From positions 1 through 64,000 of the forward strand of contig CAYJEN010000004.1 in the NCBI GenBank assembly GCA_964369185.1: 64,000 nt of DNA, written 5' to 3'. A program made the translations under genes and the position numbers. This document shows, one piece after another, positions 17,389-27,104 of this stretch. The first letter of the stretch is position 1, and every line of letters begins with the position of its first letter. This DNA comes from CAYJAZ01 sp964369185 (GTDB lineage: Bacteria; Desulfobacterota; Desulfovibrionia; Desulfovibrionales; Desulfovibrionaceae). Below the pieces are notes generated by a model, which saw nothing but the letters and a program-made list of their open reading frames with translations, had not been told where the DNA came from and did no database searches.

Positions 17389-20178
17389 ATGAATATGGAA
17401 TTTCAAGATAACGAACTGTTTGCAGATTTTATTATCGAAGCAAAAGAGCACCTGGAAACAATTGAACCAACTTTACTTGAGCTTGAAAAAGCTCCGGAAA
17501 ACTTGGCACTCTTGAATGATATCTTCCGTCCTATGCACTCTTTGAAAGGAGCTTCGGGCTTCTTAGGCCTTAATAATATAAATCGTTTAGCTCACATGGC
17601 TGAGAGTGTGCTTGATGAATTGCGCAAAGGCACAATTGCAATCACCTCCGGAATTATGGATACAATTCTTTCAGTTACTGATGCCCTTAATACAATGATT
17701 GATGTTCTAAGTAACACCAATACTGATGGCGACAACTCCTATCCAGAGCTTTTATCAGCACTTGAAGCGATTCTAAACGGTGAAAGTCCATCTTTGCCAG
17801 ACTCTGAACCTGCAAGCGAAAGTACTGCAGTACAAGAATCTGAAGTTGATGAAGTAGATGAAACCGTGATTGATGAAAGTGTTCAAGACGATACAGATGT
17901 TATTGAGTCTTCTTCTGAGGGTGAAACTGTTGTGCAAGCTCTTACTTCTAAAGAGTGGATTGCAGGACAACTTTCTCTTGATACTGAGAAGTTGAATGTT
18001 TTAGGCGAAGGTCATTTAATAGAATTTATTGACGAAGTTGCTGAAAATATTGATAGTATCACTGACGGGCTTTTGATGTTGGAAAAAAATCCTGATTTCT
18101 CTCACGACTTGATAAACGATCTTTTCCGTTATTTCCATAATGTTAAAGGTGGAAGTGGCATTATCGACTATAAAGAGCTCAACAATCTTACTCATGAAGC
18201 GGAAACACTTTTGAATAAGGTTCGTCATGGTGATATAGAAATTAAGCCAGAACTCGTTGATTTACTTCTCTTTGTTTCAGATGTTATGAATGCGCTTGTA
18301 AAGAGAATCGATAGAGAATCCGCAACGGTAGTACCTTTTGACTGTCGCGAACTTATAATACAGTTGCAAAAATGTATTACAGGTGAAGAAATTACTTTAC
18401 TATCGAAAGTTGTAGCAGTAGCTTCAGGCGGTTCACTACTGGACGATGCAAACGCACAAAAAGAAGTTGTAAGGGCTAGCCTTGCTTCTCTTGATGCAGA
18501 TGCTTCGCAAGATGATAAAATTTCAGCTTTGTCGGAAGGGCTTTCAAAGATTGAGGCTCTTGCCGCTGAACATAAATATGCCGCTGTTGTTGAATATGCT
18601 CAGCGTACAAACGGGCTTGTAACTCAGGCACGTCAGTCAGATATGGATTTTTCTTTAATGGTTGACCTACTCAAGCAAGAGTCAGAAATTATTTTTGAAA
18701 TGTTTGATAAGGCTTATGAAGAAAACCCACCTGCAGCACCTGTAGTTGCGCCAAAACCTGCTCCTGCTAAAGTATCTCCTCCAAAGGCAGAGGCTGTTAA
18801 AGTAGCAGAGAAAAAAGAAGCGCCTAAAGAAGCTGCGCCAAGTGCACCTGCACCATCTACTACACCGGCAAGCACTTCTTCAAGCGCACCGGCAAGTACG
18901 TCTGCTACAGCTGCAAAAGCACCTGCACCGGCACAAGCTGCAGCAAACCCTGATAAGGCAAGCACAACAATTCGTGTTGATCACGAAAAACTTGATGCTC
19001 TTATGAACCTTATTGGTGAATTGATTATCAACCGAAATCGTTACTCAATGATTGCTAAGCAGTTAGAAGAGAAAAACGAAGAGATAAATATTGCTGCTAT
19101 TGGTCAAAACCTAGCGGAAACAACTTATGCTCTTGCTCGTATTTCTGATGAATTACAAGATACCATTATGAAAGTAAGAATGGTGCCTGTTTCTTCAGTA
19201 TTTGCAAGATTCCCTCGTTTGGTGCGTGACTTATCACGTAAGAGCAAGAAAGATGTTGAACTTGTGTTAGAAGGTGAAGAAACTGAACTAGATAAAAGTG
19301 TTGCTGAAGTTATCAGTGATCCGCTCGTTCACTTAATCAGAAACTCAGTTGATCACGGTGTTGAATCGCCGGAAGATAGAATAGCTGTCGGAAAATCTGA
19401 AAAAGGTAAAGTTATTCTTCGAGCTTATCACAAAGGAAACAGCGTACTTATTGAAATTGAAGATGACGGTAAAGGTATTGATGCCGATAAAATGCGCGCT
19501 GTTGCTGTGAAAAAAGAGATTATCACAGAAGAAGAAGCAAGAAACCTTTCTGATAGAGAAGCTGTTGAGCTAATTTTTGCTCCGGGCTTTTCATCTGCGG
19601 CTGAAATCACTGATATTTCAGGGCGTGGCGTTGGTATGGACGTTGTTCGTACAAACATCAAAAACCTTAAAGGTAGCGTTATAACAACAACAGAGCTTGG
19701 AAAAGGTACGAAGTTTACTTTGTCTTTACCGCTTACATTGGCTATTATTGACGCTCTTATGATTAATATATCAGAACAAACCTTTGCTATTCCGCTTGAT
19801 GCTGTTTCTGAAACAACCAAAATTGAAAAAGAACGTATTTCAAATATCAAAGGCAAAAAAGTAGTAACTCTGCGTGGTGAAGTGCTCGGTTTAGTTGAAC
19901 TTTCAACTTTACTAAACCTCGAACCTCTTTATGATGAGTTGCCGGAAATGCTCTCAGTCGTTATCCTGCAGGATGGCGATAAGAGACTTGGTCTTATAGT
20001 TGATAGATTACTGGAAAGACAAGAGATTGTTATTAAGCCTTTAGGTGCTTATCTACATGACCTTAAAGGTATCTCCGGTGCTACTATCATGGGCGATGGT
20101 TCGGTAATTCTTATTCTAGAGCCACATGAAATCTACTCGATGTCCATTTCAAAAGACCTAGTAAAAGATAACATGTAA
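17389..20178 (+). CDS. cheA: chemotaxis histidine kinase CheA with two Hpt domains
   Basis: A 929-residue cytosolic kinase of the chemoreceptor array that phosphorylates CheY and CheB. Two Hpt domains are present: Hpt1 (about 5-110) with phospho-acceptor His50 in MHSLKGASGF, and Hpt2 (about 195-310) with His250 in FHNVKGGSG. Between and after them are acidic and Pro/Ala-rich linkers (about 145-180 and 450-525). Dimerisation starts near residue 526 (IRVDHEKLDALMNLIGEL). The ATPase has the N box HLIRNSVDHG (about 645), DDGKGID (about 692) and GRGVGMDVV. The CheW-like domain fills about 790-925. An intervening P2 domain is not recognisable. The start MNM could also be the second Met. cheW, cheY and receptors are outside the window. 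Confidence 0.95.
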   Translation: MNMEFQDNELFADFIIEAKEHLETIEPTLLELEKAPENLALLNDIFRPMHSLKGASGFLGLNNINRLAHMAESVLDELRKGTIAITSGIMDTILSVTDALNTMIDVLSNTNTDGDNSYPELLSALEAILNGESPSLPDSEPASESTAVQESEVDEVDETVIDESVQDDTDVIESSSEGETVVQALTSKEWIAGQLSLDTEKLNVLGEGHLIEFIDEVAENIDSITDGLLMLEKNPDFSHDLINDLFRYFHNVKGGSGIIDYKELNNLTHEAETLLNKVRHGDIEIKPELVDLLLFVSDVMNALVKRIDRESATVVPFDCRELIIQLQKCITGEEITLLSKVVAVASGGSLLDDANAQKEVVRASLASLDADASQDDKISALSEGLSKIEALAAEHKYAAVVEYAQRTNGLVTQARQSDMDFSLMVDLLKQESEIIFEMFDKAYEENPPAAPVVAPKPAPAKVSPPKAEAVKVAEKKEAPKEAAPSAPAPSTTPASTSSSAPASTSATAAKAPAPAQAAANPDKASTTIRVDHEKLDALMNLIGELIINRNRYSMIAKQLEEKNEEINIAAIGQNLAETTYALARISDELQDTIMKVRMVPVSSVFARFPRLVRDLSRKSKKDVELVLEGEETELDKSVAEVISDPLVHLIRNSVDHGVESPEDRIAVGKSEKGKVILRAYHKGNSVLIEIEDDGKGIDADKMRAVAVKKEIITEEEARNLSDREAVELIFAPGFSSAAEITDISGRGVGMDVVRTNIKNLKGSVITTTELGKGTKFTLSLPLTLAIIDALMINISEQTFAIPLDAVSETTKIEKERISNIKGKKVVTLRGEVLGLVELSTLLNLEPLYDELPEMLSVVILQDGDKRLGLIVDRLLERQEIVIKPLGAYLHDLKGISGATIMGDGSVILILEPHEIYSMSISKDLVKDNM

Positions 20179-20205
20179 TCCGCCTTAAGTTGTTGGTGGT
20201 TAATT

Positions 20206-20241
20206 AGAAAAAGGAAAGCTAAATATGGCTTTCCTTTTTCT
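20206..20241. terminator. terminator between cheA and mtnA
   Basis: A 14-bp inverted repeat (20206-20219 with 20228-20241) with a T-rich right arm lies 28 bases after the cheA stop. The A-rich left arm also lets it serve the convergent mtnA gene. Confidence 0.8.
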
Positions 20242-20276
20242 GTTATAATATCATATAATAAAATTTAGATAATAGT

Positions 20277-21389
20277 TTAATGTCTTATAACATCTTTAAA
20301 AGTTTCAAGAATATCATTTTCGTTTGGTGCTACAGTGCCACGTTCTGTAATAAGTTTTGTGATTAGGCGAGCTGGAGTAACGTCAAAAGCATAATTGACA
20401 GCTTTACTTTTTTTAGGAGTAAGAAGAACAGAATTTGCTTTATTATTCTTCATAAGTCCTGAAATATATTTTACTTCATTTGAACTTCTTAATTCAATTG
20501 GAATTTCTTCAATTCCATTTTTTATTGAAAAATCAAAGGTAGAGGAGGGAAGTGCAACATAAAAAGGAACTTTGTTATCAAAAGCTGCTAAGGCCTTGAG
20601 ATATGTACCAATCTTATTTGCTACATCGCCTTGACGAGTAACTCTGTCTGCGCCAACAATTACCATATCAACCATGTTATGCTGCATAAGGTGTCCGCCT
20701 GTATTATCAGCAATTACGGAGTGAGGCACATCGGCAGAAAGTAGTTCCCAAGCTGTAAGGGAAGCACCTTGATTTCTTGGTCTTGTTTCATCAACCCAAA
20801 TATGTACAGGAATATTTTTTTCTTTTGCCAAATAAATAGGGGAAAGAGCTGAACCATAGTCAACAAAAGCCAGCCAACCGGCATTGCAGTGGGTAAGAAT
20901 ATTGACAGTATCTTTCTTTTTGGCATAGATTTCTTCAATAATCTTAAGACCATGCTCACCAATTTTACGGCAAAAATCAGCATCTTCATTCGCTATTGCT
21001 TGAGCAGTTTTTTGAATGGCATGAATTTTATCATCAATACTTTTTTCATTCGAGCAAGCCGCAAGAATTCGATTTGTAGCATGTTGTAAGTTTACAGCTG
21101 TAGGGCGAGTTGCGCAGAGTTTTTGAGCAGCAATAAACATATAAGTATCAAGATTGTTAGTGTTTTTTGTACTAGCCCACTCATGTGCGGCAAGAGCCAT
21201 TCCAAAACCTGCACTTGCACCGATAAGTCCTGCTCCACGAACTGCCATGTCGTGAATAGCGTGGCACATATCAGCAAGTGTAGAGAGTTTTAAAATGTTA
21301 AAGCTATGTGGTAAAACTCTTTGATCAATAACATAAACGTGCTGATCTTCAGCCCAAATTGTTCTATAATGAGTGTTGTTTACTAGCAT
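20277..21389 (-). CDS. mtnA: S-methyl-5-thioribose-1-phosphate isomerase MtnA
   Basis: A 370-residue aldose-ketose isomerase of methionine salvage, converting methylthioribose-1-phosphate to methylthioribulose-1-phosphate. Hallmarks are YRTIW near the N-terminus, the RGAGLIGASAGFGMA substrate loop, the catalytic Cys in LTHCNAG and the catalytic Asp in VGADRVT. The family also includes eIF-2B-like ribose-1,5-bisphosphate isomerases; the YRTIW start and the Cys/Asp pair favour MtnA. I chose the ATG at 21389 (MLVNNTHYRTI), which has GGAT at good spacing. An upstream in-frame start would add ten unsupported residues. No other methionine-salvage genes are adjacent. It is monocistronic. Confidence 0.85.
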   Translation of the reverse strand: MLVNNTHYRTIWAEDQHVYVIDQRVLPHSFNILKLSTLADMCHAIHDMAVRGAGLIGASAGFGMALAAHEWASTKNTNNLDTYMFIAAQKLCATRPTAVNLQHATNRILAACSNEKSIDDKIHAIQKTAQAIANEDADFCRKIGEHGLKIIEEIYAKKKDTVNILTHCNAGWLAFVDYGSALSPIYLAKEKNIPVHIWVDETRPRNQGASLTAWELLSADVPHSVIADNTGGHLMQHNMVDMVIVGADRVTRQGDVANKIGTYLKALAAFDNKVPFYVALPSSTFDFSIKNGIEEIPIELRSSNEVKYISGLMKNNKANSVLLTPKKSKAVNYAFDVTPARLITKLITERGTVAPNENDILETFKDVIRH

Positions 21390-21493
21390 AATTATCCGTA
21401 TTAGTTTAAAGTGTAACAACTTTGTAACATATTCTATGAGCTAATGCAAAATATTTTATTATGTAAAAAATAATACTTTTCAGTTAATTATAT

Positions 21494-21522
21494 TTGACCA
21501 TTACTAATATATCCGTTATGAA
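21494..21522 (+). promoter_or_regulatory. sigma-70 promoter of the glycosyltransferase gene
   Basis: TTGACC (21494-21499) and TATGAA (21517-21522) are 17 bases apart and lie 63 bases before the start codon. Confidence 0.5.
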
Positions 21523-21585
21523 GTATATGATAAAAGATATTAGATAAATAAAATTTATACATAAAAATTTACTCTTGAGGAAGTA

Positions 21586-23334
21586 ATGCAATTGGAAAAT
21601 ATCTATAAAAAGTGTTCAATTTTATTAGTTTTATTGCTTGTTTTACTCTATACTTTTCCACAAGTTATTGAAACTAGGGAATTATGGTATTCTGACGAAG
21701 TTCGCCATGCCTCAACATATCAAGAAATGCTCGATTCAGAAAATTACTTCACTCTCTCATTAAATGGAGAAAGGTATACTGACAAACCTCCATTATACTA
21801 TTGGTTTTTAGGATTAATTCAAGAAATAACTTCTCTCGAAGGTGAAAAAGTATTTTTTGTAGGAGTAATGCTTTCCATATTAGTATTTGTTTTTTCTACT
21901 TATTTTTTAGCTTTTGTTACAGGAATGAATAATTCTATAATTGTTTCAGCTTGTTGCATGTCTTTAACGACAATTCTGACCTTTGCTCTTACACAATTTT
22001 CTCGAATGGATATGCTTTTTGCAGGGACTATAAATATTTCATTTTGTTTGTTTTATATTTCGTTGTTGAAGAAAAATAACTTTATACCACTATTTACAGC
22101 TTTTTTCTGTATGGGGATTGCGTGTTTGATAAAAGGCCCTTTTGCCTTAGTTTTTCCGGTTATTGGAAGCCTTACTTATCTTATATGGAGCAAAAAAAGT
22201 TCACTATTTTTTAGCAAAACCATGCTTAAAGGTTCTTTAGGTTTTTTTCTTGTAATTTTTGCATGGCTTGGAAGCTTATACTTTAGTGGGCAGCTTGACT
22301 ATCTTATCGAAACTTTTAAGCTACAAATAGCTGGAAGAGCAGTAAATTCTTGGCGACATGCTGCACCTTGGTATTATTATTTTATGTATATGCCGCTCTT
22401 ACTTCTTCCTTTTTCTTTCATATTGTTACTTGGAAACAAAAAGAGTAAGCTATCAATAATAAAAGGGAATTTACTTTTTTCAAGACAAAATCTTCAAAAT
22501 TACCTTGAAAGAAAATCTGATGAGGAAAAAGAAAGCTTATTAGAAAAATCAGGAACTGTTTGGCTTTATACAATATTTTTTGCATCCTTAGTACTACTGA
22601 CAATTGTATCAGCAAAATTAGCTATTTACTCATTGCCTCTTTTCCCAGCCGGATTGATTTTACTATCAAAAAAAATGATGAGTTTTGGAGAAAAATCAAA
22701 AAAATATTTTGTTAATTTACTTGTAGTTCAATTTTTCATCTTGGGCTTAGTTTTTTCTTTAGTAATGCTCGGAAAACCACTTGCAGCTCTATCTTTTATT
22801 CAGGAAATTTCGATTCCTGAAGACATTCTTTCAATGATTCTAACTCTAAGTTCTGACTATAAAGTTTTTCTAATTGCTCTACTTTTCTTTTTGTCGGCAT
22901 ATATAGTAAAACGTCTATCTAGAGTAGTAACCATAGAAAAAGTATTGCTTTTTTATACATTTTCGCTTGGAATTTGTGTGTGGGCAGTTAGCTTTATTGC
23001 AATTCCTCATATCAGCCCATATTTTTCAACTAAAGAGATTGGAAGTGAAATGTCTTTATATATAGAAAAGGGGTATCTACCTATATCATACAGAATTTAT
23101 TCAGGAACTTTTACTTACTATGCAAAACACAATCTTATAGAAGTAGATACTCCAAAAGAGTTAAACTCTCAATTAAAGGATAAAAATAAAGCTGTTATAG
23201 TAATTCGTGAAAAATATTATAACTTACTTACAAAAGAGAAGAATCAATATATCACTCAAGCAAAAATTTTAGATAGGCAGTTTATATCTTCTCGAGAATA
23301 CATCTTGCTGGAGTATAGGAAAGATAGTAATTAG
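21586..23334 (+). CDS. GT39/ArnT-type membrane glycosyltransferase
   Basis: A 582-residue polytopic protein with about twelve hydrophobic segments and a GT-C fold. The first periplasmic loop has YSDEVRHASTYQEM (about 36-49), whose DE is the likely catalytic or metal-binding site, and YTDKPPLYYW (about 64-73). Both match the PMT/ArnT family, which moves sugars from undecaprenyl-phosphate donors to lipid A or proteins. A C-terminal periplasmic domain follows the last helix (about 485-582). It is a single gene with its own promoter; arnBCD genes are not near, so donor and acceptor are unknown. Strong U-rich codon use is as expected for a membrane protein. Confidence 0.8.
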   Translation: MQLENIYKKCSILLVLLLVLLYTFPQVIETRELWYSDEVRHASTYQEMLDSENYFTLSLNGERYTDKPPLYYWFLGLIQEITSLEGEKVFFVGVMLSILVFVFSTYFLAFVTGMNNSIIVSACCMSLTTILTFALTQFSRMDMLFAGTINISFCLFYISLLKKNNFIPLFTAFFCMGIACLIKGPFALVFPVIGSLTYLIWSKKSSLFFSKTMLKGSLGFFLVIFAWLGSLYFSGQLDYLIETFKLQIAGRAVNSWRHAAPWYYYFMYMPLLLLPFSFILLLGNKKSKLSIIKGNLLFSRQNLQNYLERKSDEEKESLLEKSGTVWLYTIFFASLVLLTIVSAKLAIYSLPLFPAGLILLSKKMMSFGEKSKKYFVNLLVVQFFILGLVFSLVMLGKPLAALSFIQEISIPEDILSMILTLSSDYKVFLIALLFFLSAYIVKRLSRVVTIEKVLLFYTFSLGICVWAVSFIAIPHISPYFSTKEIGSEMSLYIEKGYLPISYRIYSGTFTYYAKHNLIEVDTPKELNSQLKDKNKAVIVIREKYYNLLTKEKNQYITQAKILDRQFISSREYILLEYRKDSN

Positions 23335-23377
23335 AGAGTATTATCTGTCATAGCTTAAATATAAAAAACTTCCTCTC

Positions 23378-23525
23378 GGGTGTGTTTCTAAATTCAAAGA
23401 TTTTGTGGAATTTTCAACGAAAATGATTTTTTATGAAGTGTAGTGTATAAAAACATACATAAACTGAATAAAAAAGCACTTTTGAGGTAGAAAAAACGCA
23501 AAAGAATGAGTTTAGAAACATACCC
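23378..23525 (+). mobile_element. MITE-like element, 148 bp, copy 5
   Basis: GGGTGTGTTTCTAAATT at the left and TTTAGAAACATACCC at the right, with a TA right flank (23526-23527) and a TC left flank. The core includes TTTTGTGGAATTTTCAACG and GAAGTGTAGTGTATAAAAAC, nearly identical to the reverse complement of copy 1. It lies between the convergent glycosyltransferase and lepA genes. No ORF. Confidence 0.85.
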
Positions 23526-23574
23526 TAATTTATTATTTAGAGGAAGTTTTTACTTTTATATTTGAAAATAAATT

Positions 23575-25380
23575 CTATTCGTCATCAACACGAAGAGCAG
23601 CGAGGAAAGCTTCTTGTGGAAGCTCAACGTTACCCATCATCTTCATACGTTTTTTACCTTCTTTCTGCTTTTCTAATAGCTTACGTTTACGTGATATATC
23701 ACCACCATAACATTTTGCTGTAACGTCTTTACGGAAAGCTGAAATGGTTTCACGAGCAATAATTTTCTGTCCAATAGCCGCTTGAATAGCTACTTGGAAA
23801 AGCTGACGAGGAATTGTCTTTTTAAGTTTAGTTGCAAGTCCACGACCATATTGAGCTGCTTTTATACGGTGAACAATAACTGAAAGAGCATCAACAGGTT
23901 CGCCGTTTAGGAGAATATCGAGCTTTACGAGGTCTGATTGACGATAATCAAGCGGTTCGTAGTCCATACTTGCATAGCCACGAGTACCTGATTTTAGACG
24001 GTCGAAGAAATCGTAAACAATTTCAGCGAAAGGCATTTCATATGTGATAACAACACGAGTTTGGGTTATATAGCCCATATTTTTTTGGATACCACGTTTT
24101 TCTTCACAAAGTTTTAGCACGTTGCCAACATATTCATTTGGTACGTGGATATCTATACGAACAAATGGTTCATAAAGAGTATCAATTTTAGTAGGATCCG
24201 GCATTTTTGCTGGGTTGTCAATCATTTCAGTTTTACCGTCGAGAGTATCAACTTTATAGATAACTGATGGCGCAGTTGCTATAAGATCAATATTGAACTC
24301 ACGTTCTAAACGCTCTTGAATGATTTCCATATGTAAAAGACCAAGGAAACCACAACGGAAACCGAAGCCAAGTGCTTGAGATGTTTCAGGTTCAAACGAG
24401 AAAGCAGCATCGTTTAATTGAAGCTTTTCGAGAGAAGCCTTTAAGTTTTCGTAATCTGCCGCATCAGAAGGATATAGACCGCAGAAAACCATTGGTTTTA
24501 CTTCTTTAAATCCTGGAATTGGTTCTGCTGCAGGATTATTTACAAGAGTGATTGTATCACCTACTTTTGCATCACCAAGTTCTTTGATGTTTGCACAGAG
24601 GAAACCAACTTCGCCGGCAGCAAGTACAGGAATATCGCGTGCTTCCGGTGAGAAAACACCAAGGCGAACAACTTCATATTGTTTTCCTGTTGCCATACAA
24701 AGGATAGAATCGCCTTTTTTGAGGCTACCGTCCATAACACGGAAAACAATAACAACGCCTTGATAAGAATCGTACCAAGAATCGAATATAAGTCCTTTTA
24801 ATGGTTGACTTCTATCACCTTCAGGTGAAGGCAGTCTATCAACAATTGCTTCAAGAACTTTATCAATATTTAGTCCGCTTTTCGCTGATACAGCAACAGC
24901 ATCAGTACAATCAAGCCCGATTGTTTCTTCGATGTCAGCTTTTACACGATCAGGGTCAGCAGATGGGAGGTCGATTTTATTAAGAATTGGAATAATTTCG
25001 TGGTCGTGGTCGAGCGCAAGATAAACGTTTGCAAGAGTTTGCGCTTCAACACCTTGTGAGGCATCAACAACGAGAAGAGCACCATCACACGCAGCTAGAG
25101 AACGTGAAACTTCATAACCAAAGTCAACGTGACCCGGGGTATCGATAAGGTTTAGCACATATTCTTGTCCATCGGTGTGAGTGTAAGGAATACGCACTGT
25201 TTGCGCTTTAATTGTAATACCACGTTCACGTTCTAAGTCCATTTTATCAAGATATTGATCTTTCTTTTCTCTATCAGTGATAACTTGGGTGTATTCTAAA
25301 ATACGGTCTGCTAGAGTGGATTTTCCGTGGTCGATATGTGCAATAATGGAAAAGTTACGAATACTTTTCTGTTCGGTCAT
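23575..25380 (-). CDS. lepA: elongation factor 4 (LepA) GTPase
   Basis: A 601-residue translational GTPase that back-translocates or remodels stalled ribosomes. The G1 motif AHIDHGKSTLADR is at residues 14-26, G2 lies in ERGITIKAQTV, G3 is DTPGHVDF and G4 is NKIDL. The domains II, III and V-like plus the LepA-specific C-terminal domain (about 480-601, with KLLEKQKEGKKRMKMMG) are complete. Length is normal. It is often followed by lepB; here it is not. Confidence 0.97.
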   Translation of the reverse strand: MTEQKSIRNFSIIAHIDHGKSTLADRILEYTQVITDREKKDQYLDKMDLERERGITIKAQTVRIPYTHTDGQEYVLNLIDTPGHVDFGYEVSRSLAACDGALLVVDASQGVEAQTLANVYLALDHDHEIIPILNKIDLPSADPDRVKADIEETIGLDCTDAVAVSAKSGLNIDKVLEAIVDRLPSPEGDRSQPLKGLIFDSWYDSYQGVVIVFRVMDGSLKKGDSILCMATGKQYEVVRLGVFSPEARDIPVLAAGEVGFLCANIKELGDAKVGDTITLVNNPAAEPIPGFKEVKPMVFCGLYPSDAADYENLKASLEKLQLNDAAFSFEPETSQALGFGFRCGFLGLLHMEIIQERLEREFNIDLIATAPSVIYKVDTLDGKTEMIDNPAKMPDPTKIDTLYEPFVRIDIHVPNEYVGNVLKLCEEKRGIQKNMGYITQTRVVITYEMPFAEIVYDFFDRLKSGTRGYASMDYEPLDYRQSDLVKLDILLNGEPVDALSVIVHRIKAAQYGRGLATKLKKTIPRQLFQVAIQAAIGQKIIARETISAFRKDVTAKCYGGDISRKRKLLEKQKEGKKRMKMMGNVELPQEAFLAALRVDDE

Positions 25381-25468
25381 ATATATTCTCGCTTGCTCTT
25401 ATTTAGATATGTTCCACTGTTATGGCACATATCTTTTGTAGTAAAAATTATTGAGGGAACACTTTAAC

Positions 25469-26128
25469 TTAATGTTGAGGAATAGTCAATTTTTGTTCAA
25501 CCTTCTTTAAAATAAAGGTTGCTAAGCTTACTAATCCTAAATAGTAAAGGGCAGTAATGAAATAAACTTCAGTTGGCATAAATGTTCGGGAAACAAGGAT
25601 TTTTGCTTCTCCAGTCAGCTCGATACAAGTAACAATATACGCTAAAGAAGAATATTTTATGAGATAAATAACTTCGTTTCCACAGCCGGGTAAGGCTCGT
25701 CTTGCAGCTTGTGGAACAATAACATGCAGGATTGTTTGGATTTTTGTCATACCAAGAGCGTGCGCCGCTTTCAATTGACCTTGCTTAATTGAAAGTAAAG
25801 CACCACGTACATATTCTGATTGATACGCTCCCGTACAAAGAATAAAGCCAATAACTGAGGCAGGATAAGGATCAAAATAGATTCCAAGATTCGGAAGTCC
25901 AAAATATAAAATCATAAGTTGAACAGCTAAAGGAACACCGCGGATAAGGGTAGTAAATCCGTCAAACATTTTTACAAAAAATTTCGATCCGAACACACGC
26001 ACAACGCCAATAAGCATTCCAAGAAGCCCGCCAATAAGCGCTGACGGAACAATAAGCATGAGAGAAACCCAAACACCTCTGTTAAGGGTGGGTATAACAG
26101 TATCTATAATAAAATCCCAGTTTAGCAT
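25469..26128 (-). CDS. polar amino acid ABC transporter permease
   Basis: A 219-residue inner-membrane permease of the His/Glu/Gln/Arg/opine (HisMQ/GlnP) family. It has about five membrane helices. The ATPase-contacting EAA loop is present as YQSEYVRGALLSIKQGQLKAAHALGMT (about 104-130; it contains the A-x3-G signature). The binding protein and ATPase that complete such importers are not in the window, so it is an orphan or serves a remote operon. The start is ATG at 26128; a TTG one codon upstream is better spaced from AGGA and could be used. It lies between a PHP phosphoesterase and lepA on the same strand. Confidence 0.88.
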   Translation of the reverse strand: MLNWDFIIDTVIPTLNRGVWVSLMLIVPSALIGGLLGMLIGVVRVFGSKFFVKMFDGFTTLIRGVPLAVQLMILYFGLPNLGIYFDPYPASVIGFILCTGAYQSEYVRGALLSIKQGQLKAAHALGMTKIQTILHVIVPQAARRALPGCGNEVIYLIKYSSLAYIVTCIELTGEAKILVSRTFMPTEVYFITALYYLGLVSLATFILKKVEQKLTIPQH

Positions 26129-26228
26129 CAATACGTGTTCCTACAAAGTTTTTTCAAGAAAGGTAGAATAGTCCGCGAATCAGTTTATGTCAAGCATGAT
26201 AGTTTTTGTCCGTTTAGAAAAAAATGTT

Positions 26229-27095
26229 CTAACTATTTGCTATGTTTATTTTTCTTAAATCTTCTAAAATAGAGTAGTGAATTTTTAATCTTCCTTTTCC
26301 TGATCCTAAAGATATATTAGGTTTTAATGTTCCGTGATAGTCAGAACCTCCGCTAGGAAGGAGATTAAATTCACGTGTATAAGCGAGGGTTTGAGTGATC
26401 TGCTTATCATTATTCATTGAATAATATGTTTCTAAAGCATGAATTCCTTTATCGGCAAGAGATTTTATCAATTCTTTTCTCTCTTTTTCGTCTCGGCAAG
26501 GAGTAAGATAAGGATGAGCAAAAGAAACAACAGCATTAGATTCTCTTAATATATCAATAGCTTCTTGCTGGGTAAATTTTTGTTTAGGAACATAGGCAAC
26601 ACCGTTCATTCCTAGGTATTTTGAAAAGGCTATATTGATATTTTTTACATACTTTTTCTTTACCATTATGCGAGCAAGATGAGGTCTGCAAATCATTGAA
26701 TTACCGGTAATTTCTAGTACTTCATCTTTATCAATTGGCATATTAAGTTCTTCTAATCTTTTGAAAAGGTTTTCATTTCTTTCATTTCTAAGCTCGAGTA
26801 GACGATCAAAAACTTTTTTGAAGTTAGGATTTTCAAGCGGATTTGAATGAAGCCAATATCCTAAAATATGAACTTCACCATGCTTGTATTCTGTTGAAAA
26901 TTCAACACCTTTGATGAGTTCTATACCTACTTCTTCAGCTTTTTTTGAAGCTTCTTCAAGTCCATCAAAGCAGTCATGATCTGTAAGTGCTATCGCAGAC
27001 AAACCAAGATTCTTTGCTTTTTCAATAAGTTCACTTGGAGTATCAGTTCCATCGGAAGCGGTGGAGTGCGTATGTAAATCTATAAGTTTATCCAT
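26229..27095 (-). CDS. PHP-domain phosphoesterase (TrpH/RnmA-like)
   Basis: A 288-residue cytosolic metal-dependent phosphatase. PHP motif I is DLHTHSTASDG (residues 6-16), followed by LTDHD (37-41), the E of KGVEFSTE, SFAHPYL with a metal-binding His near 195, and a C-terminal GSDYHG with the last Asp/His. This pattern fits the YciV/TrpH group, which includes RNase AM and 3',5'-nucleotide bisphosphate phosphatase. The exact substrate is inferred. The stop of the helicase gene is only 9 bases upstream, so the two are cotranscribed. Confidence 0.85.
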   Translation of the reverse strand: MDKLIDLHTHSTASDGTDTPSELIEKAKNLGLSAIALTDHDCFDGLEEASKKAEEVGIELIKGVEFSTEYKHGEVHILGYWLHSNPLENPNFKKVFDRLLELRNERNENLFKRLEELNMPIDKDEVLEITGNSMICRPHLARIMVKKKYVKNINIAFSKYLGMNGVAYVPKQKFTQQEAIDILRESNAVVSFAHPYLTPCRDEKERKELIKSLADKGIHALETYYSMNNDKQITQTLAYTREFNLLPSGGSDYHGTLKPNISLGSGKGRLKIHYSILEDLRKINIANS

Positions 27096-27104
27096 TCAGA
27101 TATC

